Origin: CAZXWN01 sp964644695 [NCBI: uncultured bacterium]
Lineage (GTDB): Bacteria; UBP4; UBA4092
DNA length: 64,000 nt
Direction: 5' to 3'
Assembly (NCBI GenBank): GCA_964644695.1
Contig: CAZXWN010000002.1
Span: 105,141-169,140, forward strand
Shown here: positions 24,280-33,055 of the stretch, piece after piece
Layout: every line of letters begins with the position of its first letter
Position numbering within the stretch: the stretch's first letter is position 1
Position numbers and translations under genes: made by a program
Notes under the pieces: generated by a model
Databases searched by the model: none
The model's input: only the letters and a program-made list of their open reading frames with translations
Told to the model about the DNA's origin: nothing

Positions 24280-25110
24280 ATGTTTATATTAGATTTTCCT
24301 CATCCTGAATGTTATTCACCCACAGACACCCGGTTCCGGGAGCTCTACCTGTATTTTGGTAATCGATGTAATCGGGACTGTCGGTTTTGTACCGTTTTTG
24401 GGGGGACTCAAGGATGGATGGAGCCTTTCCAAAAGGAACAACTGGATTTTGCCTTGGAGTTGATTGCCTCAGATGGGCATCTAAAAGTTTATGGGGGTGA
24501 GCCTGTTCTGAATTTACAAAATATTGATGAATCCCTTCAATATTTACGACAAGGTGGATTTACTGGACGAATCACGCTATTTCATAATGGAGTTCTTTTT
24601 CCCAGAATACAAAAGTTATTAGAACGAGACTCTAAAATCAATGTTGCTTTAAACTACTCGATATATCATTGCCGGGGAGCTGATGCACTAAAACCTGAGG
24701 AACGGATTTCTATTGACAGTTATAAAGCACAGCATCCAGACCAGGTTTATCTGGCACATCCTGATTTAATACCCAATGGACGGGGTGCTGAAGAAATATC
24801 AAGCATGGATCCAGACCATAATTTTCAATTGTTGTGTCCCCTTTGTTTTCCTGTATTGACCAGCCGGGGAGAATTGAAAGCGTGTCCTTTTTTTGTGGAG
24901 ACACGGAGTGCCTATCACTTTTTGGGTGAGGTGGGAGACCCTGCAGATTTGATGGTGGACCGATATAAAAAATTCCGTGAATGGGTTGAATGTGCCATCC
25001 ACTCCTTTGTGGATATGACAGGCCGATACCCTTGTGATTACTGTGTAGAGTTTGCAGCGCAGGCACCCTTTACCTATGTCCAGAACACTCACAATCCCTG
25101 GACTGAATAA
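24280..25110 (+). CDS. Radical SAM protein
   Basis: The 276-residue product carries a radical SAM cluster motif near residue 28-37, GNRCNRDCRFCTV (C-x3-C-x2-C), which binds the 4Fe-4S cluster that cleaves S-adenosylmethionine. The GGEP-like motif appears as YGGEPVLNLQ. Further cysteines occur near the C-terminus (LLCPLCFPV, KACPFF, and CDYCVEF), in a spacing suggesting an auxiliary Fe-S or SPASM-like region. The substrate is unknown and no precursor peptide or partner was recognised nearby. The gene stands alone and lies convergent to the LOG-like gene 25135-25617. Confidence 0.8.
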   Translation: MFILDFPHPECYSPTDTRFRELYLYFGNRCNRDCRFCTVFGGTQGWMEPFQKEQLDFALELIASDGHLKVYGGEPVLNLQNIDESLQYLRQGGFTGRITLFHNGVLFPRIQKLLERDSKINVALNYSIYHCRGADALKPEERISIDSYKAQHPDQVYLAHPDLIPNGRGAEEISSMDPDHNFQLLCPLCFPVLTSRGELKACPFFVETRSAYHFLGEVGDPADLMVDRYKKFREWVECAIHSFVDMTGRYPCDYCVEFAAQAPFTYVQNTHNPWTE

Positions 25111-25134
25111 GTAGCGATTCCAACCCGGGATTAT

Positions 25135-25617
25135 TTATTTCTTTTCTTCCAAAACTTTGAAAGCCATACTAACCGCCTCTTCCGCAGTCTGTGCTTTCAT
25201 AATACCGGATTCATCTGGTAATGCCCAGGTCTTTAGCCCAATGACGGACTTTCCCAGTTTCAATGCCAGAGCGAGTTCTGATAAGGTTCCAAATTCTCCT
25301 CCAATGGCAATGACTACATCACCACTGGCCGCCACAATGGCGTTTCGAGCGTGACCTAATCCTGTTGGAATGGGAATGTCTATATAATCATTTGCAAGTT
25401 GGGATTCATAGACCGGAAGAATACCTATTGTTATTCCGCCTGCTTGCTGTGCTCCGCGAGCAACGGCCTCCATAACGCCACCTAACCCTCCACAAATAAG
25501 GATGCCACCAGCCTTTGCTATACGGGTTCCTACTTCCTCTGCCTGCTGTGCCAAAGCATCAGAACATCGGCCGGCTCCAATGACAGTTATTCTTGGTTTT
25601 TGTTTGGTTTGTGTCAT
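25135..25617 (-). CDS. TIGR00725/LOG-like Rossmann protein
   Basis: This 160-residue protein has a Rossmann fold of the SLOG/LOG-like superfamily: VIGAGRCSD at the start, ILICGGLGGVMEAVARGA with the glycine-rich loop, then VIAIGGEFGTLSELALALK, equivalent to the conserved PGGxGTxxE motif. LOG proteins release cytokinin bases from nucleotides or bind nucleotide sugars, but the TIGR00725 subgroup has no settled role. A strong GGGAGG site precedes the ATG. It lies between the radical SAM gene (convergent) and the divergent oxidoreductase gene, and does not form an operon with either. Confidence 0.8.
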   Translation of the reverse strand: MTQTKQKPRITVIGAGRCSDALAQQAEEVGTRIAKAGGILICGGLGGVMEAVARGAQQAGGITIGILPVYESQLANDYIDIPIPTGLGHARNAIVAASGDVVIAIGGEFGTLSELALALKLGKSVIGLKTWALPDESGIMKAQTAEEAVSMAFKVLEEKK

Positions 25618-25734
25618 GGATTTTTCCTCCCTTATTTACGGGTATTACCCTATGATTTACTCTTTATCCTTATGTTAGGATAAATTACAGTTTTAATCTA
25701 AATATTCTTACCACGAGAAAGGTTCCATATCAGT

Positions 25735-26772
25735 ATGAAGTCCTCCCAGTCAAAAGTCCGTATTGGAATTATTGGTACAGGCGGGATTTCCGCTCTCCAT
25801 ATACGAGGCTATGCCAAGCATCCACAAGCTGAGATAGTTGCTGTCTGTGATGCGATTGAAGAAAGGGCACAAAAAGTTGCCGCTGAACAAAAAATCGCAG
25901 AAGTTTACACTGATTATAAGGTGATGTTGAAGAAAGCCAAGCTTGATGCAGTGAGTATCTGCTTGCCTAATTTTCTTCATGCCCCCGCAGCGGTTGCCGC
26001 ATTAAACGCCGGTGTCCATGTCATCTTGGAGAAACCATTGGCCCATACGGTGGCAGACGGTAAGAAGATTGTGGAAGCTCAGAAAAAATCAGGAAAATTC
26101 TTAATGGTCGCCTTCCATAACCGTTTCCGTAGTGAAGTACAGATTATCAAAAAGCAGATTGAAGACGGTGTATTAGGCGATATCTATTATGCAAAATGTG
26201 CCTGGCTGCGTCGGGTAGGGATACCTGCCTGGGGTAAATGGTTCTGCACCAAGGAACAATCTGGTGGTGGTCCGATGATTGATATTGGTGTGCACGCATT
26301 AGATATGACTTTGTATTTGATGGGATTTCCTGAGCCTGTATCTGTGAGTGCCTCCACTTATTGTAAATTAGGTCCCAAAGGTCTTGGATTCTGGGGCAAA
26401 CCTATTCCCATTGATGTCGAAGATTTGGGTGTGGGATTGGTGAAGTTCAAAAATGGCGCAACTTTATTCCTGGAGACCTCATGGGCACTCCACACTGAAA
26501 AGGAAGAAAGTTATGTCAAACTGTTTGGTACAGAAGCTGGGGCGGTTGTTGATCCGCCGGTTATTTATGGAAATAAGAATAATCAGTTATGGGATATGCA
26601 CCTTCAGTATGTGAAAAATGTTCCACACGATGAAGAAATGATTCATTTTGTTGATTGTATCCTTCAGAATAAAGCTCCCTTATCTACTGCATATCAGGGA
26701 CTTATGTCACTAAAGATTCTGGATGGTATGTATCGGTCTTCGGAATCTGGAAAAGAAATCATTCTAAAGTAG
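25735..26772 (+). CDS. Gfo/Idh/MocA family oxidoreductase
   Basis: A 345-residue NAD(P)-dependent dehydrogenase. The N-terminal Rossmann fold begins VRIGIIGTGGISALHIRGY, followed by VAVCDAIEERA and the EKPLAHTVADGKK signature (Lys of the EKP motif) near residue 100. The C-terminal domain has GGGPMIDIGVHALDMTLYLMG, the typical substrate pocket with its Asp and His. Enzymes of this family oxidise or reduce sugars, inositols or related polyols; the substrate cannot be told here. A strong terminator follows at 26792, so it appears monocistronic. AAAGG lies about 12 nt before the ATG. Confidence 0.9.
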   Translation: MKSSQSKVRIGIIGTGGISALHIRGYAKHPQAEIVAVCDAIEERAQKVAAEQKIAEVYTDYKVMLKKAKLDAVSICLPNFLHAPAAVAALNAGVHVILEKPLAHTVADGKKIVEAQKKSGKFLMVAFHNRFRSEVQIIKKQIEDGVLGDIYYAKCAWLRRVGIPAWGKWFCTKEQSGGGPMIDIGVHALDMTLYLMGFPEPVSVSASTYCKLGPKGLGFWGKPIPIDVEDLGVGLVKFKNGATLFLETSWALHTEKEESYVKLFGTEAGAVVDPPVIYGNKNNQLWDMHLQYVKNVPHDEEMIHFVDCILQNKAPLSTAYQGLMSLKILDGMYRSSESGKEIILK

Positions 26773-26791
26773 TCAGGTTATGAATTATCAA

Positions 26792-26829
26792 GGGCTGGAA
26801 GCTGACATGGCTTCCAGCTCTTTTTTTTT
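26792..26829 (+). terminator. Intrinsic terminator after the Gfo/Idh/MocA gene
   Basis: Stem GGGCTGGAAGC / GCTTCCAGCTC (one G-T pair) around a 7-nt loop, followed by nine T. Confidence 0.92.
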
Positions 26830-26847
26830 GTAAATATTATTTTCAAA

Positions 26848-26872
26848 CGAACCAGAAACGAATCAGGATGGA
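26848..26872 (+). repeat. Companion motif of the palindrome family, copy C
   Basis: The motif CGAACCAGAAACGAA followed by TCAGGATGGA resembles 26-bp motifs at 36638-36663 and, inverted, at 56545-56570. It lies 36 bp before palindrome copy 3. Confidence 0.45.
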
Positions 26873-26907
26873 ATTGGGTGGCGTATAATTAGTACAGAAT
26901 AACTGTT

Positions 26908-26944
26908 GAAGCTACGGAGTTGCTCCGAGCTGCTCCGTGGATTC
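26908..26944. repeat. Intergenic palindrome, copy 3 (degenerate)
   Basis: Arms 26908-26918 (GAAGCTACGGA) and 26934-26944 (TCCGTGGATTC) around a 15-nt loop; two arm positions do not pair. The core ACGGA-N15-TCCGT matches the other copies. Confidence 0.6.
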
Positions 26945-26997
26945 TTCGTTGTTTTGTGGGTTATGTTTATTAGTTTATTTTTTATTAAGAGGGCAGT

Positions 26998-27447
26998 ATG
27001 AATACAGAACAAGGTTTTAAGTTGGCAGTATATGGTACTTTTACCGGAGTCATCTTCGGTGGGATTTCCTGGTTACTTATGTTGGCCGGGCTAGCAAAAG
27101 ACTGGATGACGATGGGGGCCATCGCTATATTGGTTTTATTACTTTATATGGTTTGCATCCGTATTTGTCTTCGTCATCCACAATACTTGTTTCGTCTGAC
27201 CATTATGGCAATAATCTGGATTGGTCTTACCAGTATGGTGGTAATGAACTTGCGCTGGCCATTGTGGATAAAAGTTTTTACGCAGGAAACGACATATTCT
27301 GTCATGGGTGGATATACAATTGAGGCCATGCGTCAGTATAATTTGATGATGGCTGGAGTCACCGTGCTTCTGGTCGTTATTCTCGGCTTTTGGGAATTTC
27401 TCCGATACAAAGGTCGTATTACAATCGGACCGGATACCCACTCTTAA
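26998..27447 (+). CDS. Small multi-pass membrane protein, unknown function
   Basis: A 149-residue hydrophobic protein with about four membrane helices, around residues 12-32, 38-56, 66-84 and 115-135 (MMAGVTVLLVVILGFWEFL). AGAGGG precedes ATG 26998 closely. No motif of a known family was seen. The gene lies 57 bp upstream of the alcohol dehydrogenase-like gene on the same strand and could be co-transcribed with it, but no functional link is evident. Confidence 0.6.
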   Translation: MNTEQGFKLAVYGTFTGVIFGGISWLLMLAGLAKDWMTMGAIAILVLLLYMVCIRICLRHPQYLFRLTIMAIIWIGLTSMVVMNLRWPLWIKVFTQETTYSVMGGYTIEAMRQYNLMMAGVTVLLVVILGFWEFLRYKGRITIGPDTHS

Positions 27448-27504
27448 ATCTTCTGGATAAATCAAAACTGATGTGTCTCATTTAAGTGGATATGTCTCCA
27501 ATAT

Positions 27505-28542
27505 ATGAGGTTGATGATGTATCGAGCGGCTGTTTTAACTACTCCGAAACATATTACAATCGAACACCGACCGGAACCCTTACTGAAACCCAATGAAGTC
27601 TGGGTAAAAATGGAATATGCCGGTGTATGTGGAACGGACATTGCTCTTTATTCGGGGGACTATCCTGTCCCTTTACCTCTGGTGATTGGTCATGAATTTT
27701 CGGGAATTGTGGAAAAAGTTGGGTCAGATGAGTATCAGTCATGGGTTGGAAAACCTGTTGTTGCTGAAATCAACAATACCTGTGTTGCCTATAAAAACGA
27801 AACCTTATGTCCTGCTTGCCAACGCGGATTAACAAACCACTGTCTCACTCGTACTACCTTGGGGATTATAAATTACGACGGTGTTTTTGCTGATTATGTC
27901 AGAATACCTGTGGGTAATCTTCATTCCATCCCTCCCGGATTATCATTAACTGAAGCTGTTTTGGTTGAGCCGTTGGCGGCCGCGTTTCGTACTTTTGAAT
28001 TATCCACCGTACAGCAGGGTGATTTAGTCGTTCTATTAGGATTAGGCCGACTGGGACAATTTATCGCTGCCGTGGCCCGCCAATATAAAGTAAAGCTTGC
28101 GATTGTTGTGCATCGTGAAGAATCCCTGGAAACAGCTCGTAAATTCGGTGCTGATTATGTGTTTTGTTCCGGGACTCAGGATGTTGAGAGGGAAATAAAA
28201 ACGATAACGCAAGGACTGGGTGCCGACATGGTTATTGAAGCAACGGGGAATCCTGCAGGATTTTCTCTGGCAATGAATATTGTTCGGCCTCAGGGAACAC
28301 TGGCATTAAAGACCACTTGTGGACTGCCTGCAGAAGGTGTGGATGCTACGAAACTGGTCGTTAATGAAATAAGGATTCAGGGTTCTCGTTGTGGTCCCTT
28401 TGATAAAGCGCTGGCTTTCATGGTCCGGAAAACAATTGACTATAAAAGTATAATCTCGGATATATTACCTTTAGAAGAAACGGGGCATGCCATTGAATTG
28501 GCAAGTTCTCGGAGTAAAGTCCTGATACGAGGGAACAGCTGA
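27505..28542 (+). CDS. Zinc-dependent medium-chain alcohol dehydrogenase family protein
   Basis: A 345-residue MDR-superfamily enzyme. The catalytic zinc site is seen in GVCGTDIALYSGDYP and VIGHEFSGIVEKVG (Cys, His-Glu). Structural-zinc cysteines occur around residues 86-112 (NETLCPACQRGLTNHC). The nucleotide-binding fold includes VVLLGLGRLGQFIAAVA. Family members oxidise secondary alcohols, polyols, threonine or sugar alcohols with NAD(P); the substrate is not certain. The start could be ATG 27505, 27514 or 27517; GAGG at 27507-27510 makes 27517 (protein beginning MYRAAV) plausible. It is convergent with the MFS gene, with only 4 bp between the stops. Confidence 0.88.
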   Translation: MRLMMYRAAVLTTPKHITIEHRPEPLLKPNEVWVKMEYAGVCGTDIALYSGDYPVPLPLVIGHEFSGIVEKVGSDEYQSWVGKPVVAEINNTCVAYKNETLCPACQRGLTNHCLTRTTLGIINYDGVFADYVRIPVGNLHSIPPGLSLTEAVLVEPLAAAFRTFELSTVQQGDLVVLLGLGRLGQFIAAVARQYKVKLAIVVHREESLETARKFGADYVFCSGTQDVEREIKTITQGLGADMVIEATGNPAGFSLAMNIVRPQGTLALKTTCGLPAEGVDATKLVVNEIRIQGSRCGPFDKALAFMVRKTIDYKSIISDILPLEETGHAIELASSRSKVLIRGNS

Positions 28543-28546
28543 CAAC

Positions 28547-29830
28547 TTAGGTCAACCGGCGAAGTTGAGGCACCCGATAATTGATGAATATCGTATAACT
28601 CAATGTAATCAGTGCGAAAGCTCCCAAGGTGATGGGGGCTGATGTTTTTTCAGCGATAGTGCCTGCTAACAGATTCCCAAAAGGAGTTAGTCCCAGAGAG
28701 GTCAGGGTGAAAATACTGATAATACGGCCCCGATATTCATCAGGACTATTTGACTGTAAAAGCGCATTGGTAGTTGCAAGATAAACGACATTGGAAAATC
28801 CCATTCCAACTAATAACAAACATGCCAGCCAATACCACTGGCAAACAGCAAACAGGAAAGTAAATATCGTCGCCCCAAAGGCTCCCATTATCAGGAACCG
28901 TCCCTTCTTATTAGACCGGCTTAACCATCCTATCAACAGGGCTCCAAAAACTGCGCCCACCCCCACAGATGACATCAAGATTCCGTATCCTCCCGCATCC
29001 TTGTGAAATACCTCTTTGGCAAAAACGGGCATTAATGTCGGGTAGGACATAATCAAGACACTGGGTACAGCTACCATGGTTAGCAAGCCGCGGATTGTTG
29101 GATGTCCTGCCATATATTTGAATCCCTGTTTGATGTCATCTGCAAAAGATTTCTTTTGGATGATGGGTTCTCTGGGTGGTAGTTTCATCATCATCAGCGC
29201 AAACAGGACTGCTAAAAAAGAAAGGCCATTTCCAAGGAAACAACCCGCTTCACCAAACCATCCTACGAGCTGTCCCGCGATGGCAGGACCTATGATTCGT
29301 GCTGAGTTGAAGGCTACAGAGTTCATCCCAATGGCATTCATTAAATCTTCTTTGCCGACCAATTCATATATAAAAGACTGTCGCCCGGGAGCATCTATTG
29401 CTAATAGCATTCCATTGAAGATAGTGATGCAAAATAATTGCCAGATTTGAATGTGGCCAAACCATGTCAGGTAAGCTAAAAGAAAGGCTGATGTCATCAT
29501 TCCAAACTGTGTGGCAAGAATCAGCTTTTGTTTCCTGACACGATCTACTAATACTCCCCCTAAGGGAGACAATATTAATAGTGGAATTGCATTTGAAAAA
29601 CCTATTAAGCCAAGAAGAAACTCGGATCCCGTCATTTTGTAAACGAGCCATGAGAGTGCCGTTGATTGCATCCAGCTGCCAACAAGAGACACCAGATTAC
29701 CAGACCAGAACAGACGGTAATTGCGATGGCCAAAAGCGGAGAACAGCTGTTTTATGCGTGAAGATTTACTCCACTCATTTCGAGGGAGTGGTTGTGGTGT
29801 ATCAGTTTGCGAGGATAGAGGGTCAGGCAT
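28547..29830 (-). CDS. MFS transporter (EntS-like, MFS_3 family)
   Basis: A 427-residue integral membrane protein with about 12 predicted helices. Near the N-terminus it reads FGHRNYRLFWSGNLVSLVGSW, the characteristic opening of the MFS_3/EntS-type exporters, followed by PLGGVLVDRVRKQKLI (the loop 2-3 motif). A second motif, LIGWLSRSNKKGRF, lies in the central loop. Such proteins export small molecules such as siderophores or drugs using proton antiport. No biosynthetic genes are adjacent. It faces the ADH gene tail to tail. The region upstream (29831-29914) holds the terminator of the efflux operon. Confidence 0.85.
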   Translation of the reverse strand: MPDPLSSQTDTPQPLPRNEWSKSSRIKQLFSAFGHRNYRLFWSGNLVSLVGSWMQSTALSWLVYKMTGSEFLLGLIGFSNAIPLLILSPLGGVLVDRVRKQKLILATQFGMMTSAFLLAYLTWFGHIQIWQLFCITIFNGMLLAIDAPGRQSFIYELVGKEDLMNAIGMNSVAFNSARIIGPAIAGQLVGWFGEAGCFLGNGLSFLAVLFALMMMKLPPREPIIQKKSFADDIKQGFKYMAGHPTIRGLLTMVAVPSVLIMSYPTLMPVFAKEVFHKDAGGYGILMSSVGVGAVFGALLIGWLSRSNKKGRFLIMGAFGATIFTFLFAVCQWYWLACLLLVGMGFSNVVYLATTNALLQSNSPDEYRGRIISIFTLTSLGLTPFGNLLAGTIAEKTSAPITLGAFALITLSYTIFINYRVPQLRRLT

Positions 29831-29870
29831 GATTATATTTAATTTTACAACACTCTAAGGTGTAAATAAA

Positions 29871-29902
29871 AAAGGCACCAGTTTTTTACAACTGGTGCCT
29901 TT
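29871..29902 (-). terminator. Intrinsic terminator of the efflux operon
   Basis: Perfect 13-bp stem AAAGGCACCAGTT / AACTGGTGCCTTT with a 6-nt loop; on the minus strand it is followed by a T-run (TTTTTTATTT). Confidence 0.9.
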
Positions 29903-29914
29903 CATCAACAGGGT

Positions 29915-32900
29915 TTACTTACTCAATGGTTTTTCTACGGTATCCTTAAACCCAAAGAGTTTCTTGAAAAAATTACCCATCTGGTCAAGAAGAGTATAGG
30001 CAACAGGAGTCACCAGCAATGTGATGAGTAAGCATAATGCCTGTCCACCGATAACAACGATTGCTACTGACTTACGCATTGCTGAACCTGGCCCCGTACC
30101 TAAAGCCATGGGGGCCATACCGGCAATCAAACAGAAGGTTGTCATCAGAATTGGACGAAGCCTGTCTCGGCACGCCTGAACAATAGCCTCATTGATTGCA
30201 AGACCTTCATGTCGTCGTAAGTTATTCGCGTGGTCAACCTGTAAAATTGCATTCTTCTTGACCACTCCGAACAACATAAACAGACCCAGTAACGAGAAGA
30301 TGTTCAAAGTCTCTCTGAAGAACAACAAGGACAACAGCGCAAAAGGAATGGATAATGGTAATGACAACAGGATAGTGATGGGGTGTGTAAAGCTTTCGAA
30401 CTGTGCCGCCAGAATCATGTACATGAATATAAACGACAGAATAAAGGCTATGGCAAAGTTTTGGAAGGTATTGCCAAGTTCCTTGGCTCGACCAAGCAAT
30501 CCGTTGTTATATCCAGATTCCATTTTCAGTTCATTATCAACAAATGCGTTGATATTATCAATAACTGCACCCAGAGATGTACTCTTTTCATTGGGGTCAA
30601 TATTGGCATAGATCATCACCTGGCGCTGACGAGCATATCGTTTGATTTCGGAAGGCCCTGTACCATAATCCAACTTGGCGACCTGGTCTAACCGAACCAT
30701 ACCAAGTTTTGTGGAGGGAACATATAACCGTTTGATGGCTTCTGCCTGATTACGATTACCGACATCTGTCCGTAATCGAACTTCATACCTGTCATCCAGT
30801 TCCTTGTAGTTAGATACGATTTCACCGCCCACCAGGGTTCTCAGACTTAATGCAATGGATGAAACATTCACGCCCAAGTCAGCAGCACGGTCACGGTCGA
30901 TCCTGACCCGTACTTCTGGCTTACCTTCTTCCAATGATGAATCAATATCTACTACACCTTTTGTAGTGCTGAGGTGATACATGATTCTATTGGCATAAGT
31001 TTCTAATTTTTTGAAGTCAGGGCCTTGGACATAATACATAATATCGGCATTCATACCAGCGCCACCGGCCATATCATCAATCATCTGAACTGAAAGGTTT
31101 ACATTTTTATATTGAGCCAATTTATTCCGGGTCATGCCCATGATATCGTTCTGGGTTTCTTTTCGTTTTTTACGGTCCACTAACTCAATGTATATGGACC
31201 CCCGGTTTACCTTGGCCTGAGAATCTGAACCTAGTAATACTAAAGTATTTTTTATACCAGGAAGACTCTGAATATCTTTTTCCACTTGGTCAGTGATGGC
31301 TTTTGTTGCACTTAATGAATACCCTTCAGGCGCACGGATAGTTACCTGGAACTGGCTTTCATCATCATTGACCATAAAATCAGTTCCGACCAACCTTATC
31401 AATCCTGCAGAGCTTACTATAAGCAACAAAGCAGTCACCATAACTACCCACTTATATCGTAAGCTCCACTTGAGTAATGCCGTGTAGAATCCATCAATTG
31501 ACCGGTAAAACAGGGAATCCTTAGCTCTATCACCCTTGGGGTCATGTTTGATGAAGCGAGAGCATAACATGGGGGTTAATGTGAAGGATACAAGTAGTGA
31601 CACTGCAATTGAGAATGCGCAGGTCATACCGAAACTACTCATAAAACGTCCGACGATACCGCTCATGAAAGCCAGTGGTAAGAAGATGATAATGAGTGAC
31701 AGTGTCGTTGCCATGACGGCCATACCAATATCCGCTGTACCAACACGGGCTGCCTCCATGGGGGACATATTCTTTTCTTCAATAAATCGGAATATGTTTT
31801 CCAGAATAACAATGGCATCATCAATTACAATACCTACGCATAGTACCAATGCCATCATTGTCATCATATTGAGGGTATATCCCATCATTAACATCAAAGT
31901 AAACGTGGCAATAATAGAGGTAGGGATAGCAATAGCCGAAATAATCATGGAACGGAAGTTTCGGATAAACAACATAACGACTAATGCTGCAAGGATAGCA
32001 CCTACTATTAAGTGTTCTTGAATAGCCTCAAAAGAACCTTTAATGTAATTGGTTTGATCCTGATTTACTGAAATAGTGTAGTCTTTAGGCAATGTCTTTT
32101 GAATATCCGCTAATCGACTCTTAATCCGGTCAACAACATCCAATGTGTTTGTTCCAGACTGTTTGCGGATAATCAACACAACGGTTTCTTTTCCATTCAA
32201 ACGAGCAAGAGACCGAACTTCTTCTACACCATCTTCAACACGGGCTATATTTTTTACCCGGATTGGCATGCCATTACGATAGGTGAGAATAATTTCCTCA
32301 AAATCAGATACTTTTTCAACACGGCCTAATGTTCGTAGTTGAAGCTCACGAGTATCCTGATCAATTCGTCCTCCGGGAACTTCGACATTTTGAGCGGCCA
32401 GAAGTGTCTTTACCTGATCAACAGATAACTGGTATTGCTCCATCTTCTGGGCATCAAGGAATATCTGAACTTCACGGGTACGGTCACCTACCAGCTGAAC
32501 AGAACCAACACCGTCAATTGTTTCTAACTGTTGTTTGATTAATTTATCCGCTGTATAGGTGATTTCTCGAGAGCTTCTATCGGCAGAGATAGAAAGAGCC
32601 AATACCGGTGAAGCATCAGGGTCCAGTTTCTGAATAATGGGAGTGTCTGTACCTTCAGGTAAATCGTTCAATACAGTATTGATTTTATCCCGGACATCCT
32701 GCGCCGCCTGGTCAACCGGTCGTTCAAGAACAAACTTGATAAAGACCTGTGACATTCCCTCTGATGAGGTAGATGACAGTTCTTCAATACCACTGATTGT
32801 ATTGACAGCTTCTTCTACTTTTTCAGTGATCTGGGATTCAACTTCTTCAGGTGAAGCCCCATTCAAGGTTGTCGTAACCACGACAAAGGGAAACTCTACT

Positions 32901-33019
32901 TTTGGATATAAATCAACACCCAGTTTGAAGTAGGAGTAAAACCCTAAAACCATCAGCGACATGATAAGCATGGTCGCGAAAACCGGGCGTCGTATACAAA
33001 CTTCTGCTAATTTCTGCAT
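29915..33019 (-). CDS. RND multidrug efflux pump, inner membrane subunit (AcrB/HAE1 type)
   Basis: A 1034-residue RND permease. It starts with PVFATMLIMSLMVLGFYSYF (TM1), then the periplasmic porter domain. Around residue 335-460 are TM segments with VLCVGIVIDDAIVILENIFR, the conserved TM4 with adjacent Asp residues of the proton relay. The second half repeats the plan and ends with an AcrB-like TM bundle (GLFMLFGVVKKNAILQVDHAN, MALGTGPGSAMR). It uses proton motive force to pump drugs, dyes or lipids from the inner membrane or periplasm into TolC. It is the last gene of a marR-tolC-acrA-acrB operon, 36 bp after the adaptor gene. Confidence 0.95.
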   Translation of the reverse strand: MQKLAEVCIRRPVFATMLIMSLMVLGFYSYFKLGVDLYPKVEFPFVVVTTTLNGASPEEVESQITEKVEEAVNTISGIEELSSTSSEGMSQVFIKFVLERPVDQAAQDVRDKINTVLNDLPEGTDTPIIQKLDPDASPVLALSISADRSSREITYTADKLIKQQLETIDGVGSVQLVGDRTREVQIFLDAQKMEQYQLSVDQVKTLLAAQNVEVPGGRIDQDTRELQLRTLGRVEKVSDFEEIILTYRNGMPIRVKNIARVEDGVEEVRSLARLNGKETVVLIIRKQSGTNTLDVVDRIKSRLADIQKTLPKDYTISVNQDQTNYIKGSFEAIQEHLIVGAILAALVVMLFIRNFRSMIISAIAIPTSIIATFTLMLMMGYTLNMMTMMALVLCVGIVIDDAIVILENIFRFIEEKNMSPMEAARVGTADIGMAVMATTLSLIIIFLPLAFMSGIVGRFMSSFGMTCAFSIAVSLLVSFTLTPMLCSRFIKHDPKGDRAKDSLFYRSIDGFYTALLKWSLRYKWVVMVTALLLIVSSAGLIRLVGTDFMVNDDESQFQVTIRAPEGYSLSATKAITDQVEKDIQSLPGIKNTLVLLGSDSQAKVNRGSIYIELVDRKKRKETQNDIMGMTRNKLAQYKNVNLSVQMIDDMAGGAGMNADIMYYVQGPDFKKLETYANRIMYHLSTTKGVVDIDSSLEEGKPEVRVRIDRDRAADLGVNVSSIALSLRTLVGGEIVSNYKELDDRYEVRLRTDVGNRNQAEAIKRLYVPSTKLGMVRLDQVAKLDYGTGPSEIKRYARQRQVMIYANIDPNEKSTSLGAVIDNINAFVDNELKMESGYNNGLLGRAKELGNTFQNFAIAFILSFIFMYMILAAQFESFTHPITILLSLPLSIPFALLSLLFFRETLNIFSLLGLFMLFGVVKKNAILQVDHANNLRRHEGLAINEAIVQACRDRLRPILMTTFCLIAGMAPMALGTGPGSAMRKSVAIVVIGGQALCLLITLLVTPVAYTLLDQMGNFFKKLFGFKDTVEKPLSK

Positions 33020-33055
33020 ATATAGTCCTTAATAAAGGGTTGAATAACAAACTAA

